Positions 61,308 to 64,000 of a DNA stretch of 64,000 nucleotides are shown here, piece by piece; within the stretch, counting starts at the first letter, position 1; each line of letters begins with the position of its first letter. The notes under the pieces are model-generated. The model searched no databases and was not told the DNA's origin. It saw only the letters and a list, made by a program, of their open reading frames with translations. The position numbers and the translations under genes are program-made. Source of the DNA: Actinomycetes bacterium (GTDB lineage: Bacteria > Actinomycetota > Aquicultoria > Aquicultorales > Aquicultoraceae); NCBI GenBank assembly GCA_021794835.1, contig JAJYQA010000019.1, forward strand, positions 1 to 64,000. The letters are read 5' to 3'.

Positions 61308-62783
61308 GTGGAAATAAGTGATAGGCTAGATGCGGAAGCGATCGATAAACTAAGCGTGGAAACAACTAACAAGCGCAATTTATACTGGGCTTTTTCCATT
61401 TTAAGTTTCCTTATCCTTGTTAGTATGGTATACACCCGGGCTAACGTGTATTACATATATCTTGTGACGTACATCTGGTTTGGTGTGGCTTATGGGATGA
61501 TGCTTCAGTATGGCCGGTTTTGTTTTGCTTCAGCCGCACGAGACCTTTTTGCTAACGGCGTTGCAAGAATGGCGGTAGGCATTATGGCAGCTCTTGTGTT
61601 TTTTGGCCTGATACAGGCGTCGCTTAATGCTGCTAACATGAGCACTTTTGAACCGGGACCCTTTGGTATCCACATGGTCATTGGGGGGCTAGTTTTTGGC
61701 GTCGGTATGGTGCTTGCGGGCGGTTGTGCCTCGGGTGTATTGTACAAGGTCGGCGAGGGTAACGGGACTGCCCTTCTAGCAGTTTTAGTGATGGGCTTTA
61801 GCCAGGCGATCTTTGCAGTTGCAGGCGGGCCGCTGATGAGAATTCTCCCCCAATCTTGGATAAAATCAGCAGCCACAAAAGGGCTGCCTCCCGGTAAGAT
61901 AAACTCTTGGTATGATGTATATCTTTCTGGCTATATTTGGAACAAGCCCGCTACCCAAATAGCTAAAACAAGCTTAATAGCTAAAACTTTCCCCGGGGCG
62001 TCCGGCTATTTCGTAGGCGATGCGCTTTTGAGTGTTATTCTGCCGGCCATATTAATACTCGCGTTGATTTATATTATCTGGATCAGAAAAAGTTTTATTA
62101 AGAAGGTAATAAAGGCCAAAGGTAGCGCTGGTTTTCATGATGAACTTGCCGGATTCTGGGGTATGGTTACCGCCTCCAAACGGACGACTTTGACCGGCGT
62201 ATTAATTGGTATTACAGCCGGGCTTCAGATGTGGGTGTTAAAAGGAATGCAGAATAAGTTTGGTATTAGCAATTTTGGCACGCTTTTGACGAAGATGGGA
62301 CATACGGTAGATCTTTCGACAACGGGTAAAGTTTTTGACTCCGGGTTCTGGGTTATTGCCACCCAGGAATCCCAGTTTGCGGCTTGGGTGATGGAAAAAC
62401 TTGGTATGAATATGCACTCTAATGTTTTCTTTGGTGTTATGAGTGGGGTTCCTGCGATCTGGCGTAATCCGGAATTATGGATGATAGTAGGCATTGTCCT
62501 TGGGTCGATGGTTGTTGCCTTAATAAACAGGGAGTTCAAGTGGAAGTGGCCAAAAGGCGAGCTTATCATATTTGGAATTCTCGGCGGGTTATTGATGGGG
62601 ATAGGCTCCAGGTTGTCTCTGGGATGTAATGTTGGTGCTTTTTTTGACCGGGCAGCTGGCGGTGATCCCAGCGGGTGGCTATTTTTTGCAGGTATGGTGA
62701 CCGGCGCGTTTGTAGGAGTTAAATTTCTCAACTGGCACACAGAGCGAAAGATGGAGAAGGCAATGGAGGCCTTTGATATATAG
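61308..62783 (+). CDS. YeeE/YedE-family sulfur (or selenium) transporter
   Basis: 491 residues from GTG 61308, nine bases after GGAGGAGGG; an ATG at 61284 overlapping the previous stop is possible but lacks a site. About ten membrane helices form two repeats. Conserved cysteines are in YGRFCFASAARD, AGGCASGVLYKVGEGN and LSLGCNVGAFFD. Such proteins import thiosulfate (TsuA) or, in the YedE group of selenium clusters, a selenium compound. The length is greater than TsuA, with a central insert around 170-270. The neighbours are sulfur-relay genes. Confidence 0.87.
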   Translation: MEISDRLDAEAIDKLSVETTNKRNLYWAFSILSFLILVSMVYTRANVYYIYLVTYIWFGVAYGMMLQYGRFCFASAARDLFANGVARMAVGIMAALVFFGLIQASLNAANMSTFEPGPFGIHMVIGGLVFGVGMVLAGGCASGVLYKVGEGNGTALLAVLVMGFSQAIFAVAGGPLMRILPQSWIKSAATKGLPPGKINSWYDVYLSGYIWNKPATQIAKTSLIAKTFPGASGYFVGDALLSVILPAILILALIYIIWIRKSFIKKVIKAKGSAGFHDELAGFWGMVTASKRTTLTGVLIGITAGLQMWVLKGMQNKFGISNFGTLLTKMGHTVDLSTTGKVFDSGFWVIATQESQFAAWVMEKLGMNMHSNVFFGVMSGVPAIWRNPELWMIVGIVLGSMVVALINREFKWKWPKGELIIFGILGGLLMGIGSRLSLGCNVGAFFDRAAGGDPSGWLFFAGMVTGAFVGVKFLNWHTERKMEKAMEAFDI

Positions 62784-62836
62784 AACTAACTAAAACTAAA
62801 GCTACACTGGTTTATTTAATGAGGAGGATGAATCTT

Positions 62837-63088
62837 ATGGCGATTAAATTTGAGAAAGTAAGTGATGGGAATTATTCGCTTGATATTCGTGGGTATGTCT
62901 GCCCACAGCCGCAGCTCTACACCAAAAAGTCCCTGGAAAAGATGAATGAGGGTGAGATTGTAAAGGTAGTATTTGATAATCCATCATCCGCCGAGACTAT
63001 TGCGCAAATGTGTGACCAAGCAGGCCACGATATTTTGGAGAGAAAGCAAGAGGGCGGAGAAATTGTAATGGTAATCAAGAAGGGCTAA
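62837..63088 (+). CDS. TusA/SirA-type sulfur carrier
   Basis: 83 residues from ATG 62837; GAGGAGGA upstream favours this over the ATG at 62819. The LDIRGYVCPQPQLYTKKSLEKM motif holds the active Cys in CP-x-P, and VVFDNPSSAETI and the end EIVMVIKKG follow. TusA carries persulfide sulfur to DsrE-type proteins; next to YeeE-type transporters it accepts the imported sulfur. The SirA-like group next to YedE in selenium clusters is the alternative. Confidence 0.88.
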   Translation: MAIKFEKVSDGNYSLDIRGYVCPQPQLYTKKSLEKMNEGEIVKVVFDNPSSAETIAQMCDQAGHDILERKQEGGEIVMVIKKG

Positions 63089-63106
63089 GTAAGGGGGTAG
63101 CTTATT

Positions 63107-63334
63107 GTGCCTACCGAGGCAAACAGTAAACCACTAGCAATTGCAGTTGCCATTGTGGCGGTTATTTTGGTTATTTTGATGGTTTATGGCTTCACGGGGG
63201 TCCATCAAGGAGTTGCCTCTTCGCCGGGACGAGAGAAAGCACCCGGCTACGGAGCCCCACAATCTAACCAAAAAACGTTATCCAGCAAAGAACCCTCTGA
63301 TCAAAAAGCAACTTCACCCGGCTATGGACGGTAA
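63107..63334 (+). CDS. Small membrane protein, function unknown
   Basis: A 75-residue protein starting at GTG after AAGGGGGTAG. One membrane helix at about 8-28 (PLAIAVAIVAVILVILMVYGF) and a glycine, serine and proline-rich outside tail with two PGYG repeats (APGYG, SPGYG). It probably belongs to the preceding sulfur operon by position (18 bases gap). No family recognised. Confidence 0.6.
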   Translation: MPTEANSKPLAIAVAIVAVILVILMVYGFTGVHQGVASSPGREKAPGYGAPQSNQKTLSSKEPSDQKATSPGYGR

Positions 63335-63363
63335 CTGTATCCAAAGGAAGACAGTGATGGTTG

Positions 63364-64000
63364 ATGGTTGGGATCGAAAGCAGAAATGGTGAAGTTATAG
63401 TCTTAGGGGGAGGTCTTGCCGGGCTTTCGGCCGGGCATATTTTAGCCCAGGCTAATAGACGGGTCTTGGTGTTTGAAAATGATTCTGCAGTGGGAGGTCT
63501 TGCAAAAACAATAGTAAGGGGAGAATTTAGATTTGACTTGGGAGGCCACCGGTTTTTCACAAAAAACGAACAGGTTGAGCGCTTCGTAAAAGATTTGCTG
63601 GGCGAGGAACTTATTGAGGTTCCTCGGACAAGTAAAATCTGTTTGCGTAATAAGTACTTTGATTATCCCCTTAAACCTTCAAATGCTATCTTTGGTTTGG
63701 GCATCCCAACCACATTAGAGCTACTCTTTAATTATGGGCTTGAAAGAATTAAGGGCCGCTTTCGAGCGGTTGAAATTATCTCTCTTGAGGACTGGGTGGT
63801 CAGCCAATTTGGGCGCGCCATGTTTAATATTTACTTTAAAGAATACAGCGAGAAAGTATGGGGGATAGAATGCAGCCAAATAAGCGCGGAATGGGTAGCA
63901 GAGCGCATCCAAGGCCTTTCTCTTAGTACGGCTATAAAAAATGCATTCTTTAAATTTAATGGTAAGGAAATACCCACCCTTGCCGATAAGTTTCTGTATC
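63364..64000 (+). CDS. FAD-dependent amine oxidase/protoporphyrinogen-oxidase-like protein, 5' part
   Basis: The frame from ATG 63364 is open to the window end (212 codons) and continues beyond. The dinucleotide motif EVIVLGGGLAGLSAGHILAQ near residue 9 and FENDSAVGGLAKTI are classical for FAD amine oxidases. FDLGGHRFFTKNEQVERFVKDLL and KYFDYPLKPSNA resemble UDP-galactopyranose-mutase-like and HemG/PPOX-like members, which in gene clusters with glycosyltransferases often act on glycans or lipids. A weak AAGGAAG site lies upstream. The function is not decided. Confidence 0.8.
   Translation, partial: MVGIESRNGEVIVLGGGLAGLSAGHILAQANRRVLVFENDSAVGGLAKTIVRGEFRFDLGGHRFFTKNEQVERFVKDLLGEELIEVPRTSKICLRNKYFDYPLKPSNAIFGLGIPTTLELLFNYGLERIKGRFRAVEIISLEDWVVSQFGRAMFNIYFKEYSEKVWGIECSQISAEWVAERIQGLSLSTAIKNAFFKFNGKEIPTLADKFLY

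Overview
The window looks like a chromosomal segment of a strictly anaerobic, probably acetogenic bacterium of Gram-positive type. A nearly complete bacterial Wood-Ljungdahl gene block lies at 30.1-52.0 kb. The LexA operators are of the GAAC-N4-GTTC type, and several promoters appear leaderless, as is common in Actinomycetota. A deep-branching anaerobic actinobacterium would fit, but no rRNA or ribosomal protein gene is present to prove it.

Layout. 0-12.7 kb: the tail of a hydrogenase/sulfhydrogenase gamma-type subunit, a two-component system with a small secreted protein, a CDF metal exporter, an MrfA-like helicase, a SLOG protein, a YbaK-type deacylase, a hydrogenase-like/GGDEF sensor, a NUDIX enzyme overlapping a Clp1/Grc3-like kinase, and a LytS/LytT pair. 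12.9-29.6 kb: an accessory island with an IS1182 remnant, a decayed integron trace (cassette ORF, attC-like site, IntI fragment), a ParE-type toxin-antitoxin pair, a BrnT/BrnA pair between two nested inverted-repeat elements, an XRE-ImmA regulator with a broken PIN gene, a type I restriction system with an extra nuclease gene, a truncated HD gene plus YwgA, and a TcmP/radical-SAM pair. LexA boxes sit inside the promoters of the last two modules.

30.1-52.0 kb: fhs, acsV, cooC, folD, acsD, acsA, acsB, acsC, a flavoprotein-MvhD fusion, metV, metF, a second cooC, acsE and fdhA. FdhA reads through an in-frame UGA (selenocysteine) with a clear SECIS hairpin. Together these reduce CO2 to formate, carry it on tetrahydrofolate to the methyl level, pass the methyl to the corrinoid protein and join it with CO to make acetyl-CoA. 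The two GltD-like flavoproteins are probably the electron entry points.

52.0-57.0 kb: a cyclic-di-AMP (ydaO-type) riboswitch leads ablA-ablB, which make the osmolyte N-epsilon-acetyl-beta-lysine; then a DUF5317 remnant and purH. 57.0-58.0 kb: tRNA-Lys, tRNA-Glu and tRNA-Val, followed by a serine-recombinase remnant headed by a third LexA box. 58.2-64.0 kb: a GT39-type membrane glycosyltransferase, a DsrE/DsrF/DsrH-YeeE-TusA sulfur (or selenium) trafficking operon, a small membrane protein and the start of an FAD amine-oxidase-like gene cut by the window end.
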